Below are positions 63,242-64,000 of a DNA stretch of 64,000 nt, in pieces; within the stretch, counting starts at the first letter, position 1; every line of letters begins with the position of its first letter. A program made the position numbers and the translations under genes. Source of the DNA: Legionella adelaidensis. GTDB lineage: Bacteria > Pseudomonadota > Gammaproteobacteria > Legionellales > Legionellaceae. The DNA lies in NCBI RefSeq assembly GCF_900637865.1, contig NZ_LR134433.1, forward strand, positions 186,001 through 250,000. Reading direction: 5' to 3'. The notes below the pieces were generated by a model, which ran no database searches, had not been told where the DNA came from, and was given only the letters and a program-made list of their open reading frames with translations.

Positions 63242-64000
63242 TCCCTCTCGCACAAATTATCCAATGGAGACAAACTGCACCATGGACAGATGATATGCAG
63301 GTAGAACAAGATTTAATTTTATCTCGTGCTATTGTTGAGATTTTTTCTAATCCGTTTTTAGCAGATCAATTAGCATTTCGTGGAGGCACTGCCTTACATA
63401 AGCTATTTTTTTCACCCGCTGCTCGATACAGTGAGGATATCGACTTGGTTAGGACTTCCAAAGGTGGTATTAAAGAAATTATTGATGCGCTAAGAGACTG
63501 TTTAGAGCCATGGCTTGGACAACCCAAAACGCGGCAAACAGGACAAAGCTTCAAACTTTTCTTTTACTTTAATCCAGAAATTTCAGCGTCAAGCAAACAA
63601 AAGATAAAAGTTGAAATCAATATCCATGAAAATTTTTCTATCCTCGATCGTTTAAGTAAGCCCTTTACCGTTAAGTCTGATTGGTTTAATCAGGATGCAG
63701 AGGTTAATACCTTCCAGCTTGAAGAATTGCTTGCTACAAAATTACGCGCGTTATATGAAAGAAAAAAAGGACGTGATGCATTTGATTTATGGTTGGCGAT
63801 CAAAGAACAAGACTTTGATCCGGCAAAAACCATGGCTGTATTTTCTGAATATATGACTCGTGGTAACAAAACAATCACTAAAAAATTATTTGTTAATAAC
63901 TTAGATTTAAAGTTACAAGACTCTGCTTTTCTCGATGATATTGAACCCTTGCTTGCACCTCGATTAAAAAATAATCATTCTCGCCCTTTAGGTTTTATCA
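63238..64000 (+). CDS. AbiEii-type nucleotidyltransferase toxin (runs off right edge)
   Basis: At least 254 residues from the ATG at 63238, open to the window end. QLAFRGGTALHKLFF (GGT, 49-51) followed by YSEDIDLV (SEDID, 65-69) is the AbiEii/AbiGii nucleotidyltransferase signature; TFQLEELLATKLRALYERKK and RDAFDLWLAI match the family's C-terminal part. Together with the previous gene it forms a complete-looking type IV-like module, unlike the frameshifted pair at 50.5-52 kb. The C terminus is outside the window. Confidence 0.9.
   Translation, partial: MIPLAQIIQWRQTAPWTDDMQVEQDLILSRAIVEIFSNPFLADQLAFRGGTALHKLFFSPAARYSEDIDLVRTSKGGIKEIIDALRDCLEPWLGQPKTRQTGQSFKLFFYFNPEISASSKQKIKVEINIHENFSILDRLSKPFTVKSDWFNQDAEVNTFQLEELLATKLRALYERKKGRDAFDLWLAIKEQDFDPAKTMAVFSEYMTRGNKTITKKLFVNNLDLKLQDSAFLDDIEPLLAPRLKNNHSRPLGFI

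Overview
This is an AT-rich gammaproteobacterial chromosome segment that looks like Legionella or a close relative. The main reasons are a LncP-like mitochondrial-carrier effector gene, a WipA/WipB-like Dot/Icm phosphatase effector gene broken by an insertion sequence, a frameshifted gene of degenerate ankyrin-like repeats, a ProA/Msp-type M4 metalloprotease and a GH9 cellulase. Species identity cannot be fixed from the window alone.

Layout. (1) 1-8.0 kb: the N-terminal part of a SulP transporter, then a complete minus-strand MoxR / DUF58 / DUF4381 / BatA / BatB / BatC-TPR / BatD operon with overlapping starts. Its TPR gene carries 26 tandem 15-bp units encoding Gln-Asn-Gln-Asp-Lys. (2) 8-24.7 kb: mostly core genes, namely a cold-shock-domain protein, a Rossmann/DUF2520 protein, a membrane spermidine-synthase-like protein, the M4 protease, an MFS transporter, psd, tRNA-Leu(CAG), a GDPD enzyme, a Phd/PIN toxin-antitoxin pair, fumC, rsmE, trxA-rho and ubiD-fre. 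(3) 24.9-39.5 kb: hspQ, a long imperfect palindrome, an amidase, an APC permease, lncP, yjdM with a second SulP transporter, an orphan HigA, and a cytochrome bd operon (cydP-cydA-cydB-cydX) divergent from an FNR-type regulator across a perfect FNR box. A GH9 cellulase and a DUF2165 protein follow. (4) 39.7-49.4 kb: the frameshifted ankyrin-like gene, the IS-interrupted effector gene, a glycine-rich surface protein coupled to an outer-membrane beta-barrel gene, and a monooxygenase.

(5) 49.4-64 kb is an accessory, defence-rich region. It holds a DUF6088/AbiEii pair whose toxin is frameshifted, a hydrolase gene cut by a second IS copy with a candidate immunity gene, and a scrap of an ISL3-type transposase. 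Next is a three-gene operon: two partial N6-methyltransferase-like proteins and a GIY-YIG (T5orf172-like)/SF2-helicase fusion. A 602-residue protein of unknown function is divergent from it. A second AbiEi/AbiEii pair runs off the right edge.

The two IS3-family copies (42667-43929 and 53900-55162) are in opposite orientation, have the same length and encode identical proteins. The first is a clean insertion: removing it with one 3-bp target duplication rejoins the effector reading frame. The second has unlike flanks and marks a deletion or rearrangement. The best candidate for a poorly described system is the 55.7-62.4 kb module, whose promoter region shares a TATACTG half-site palindrome with the neighbouring AbiE promoter.
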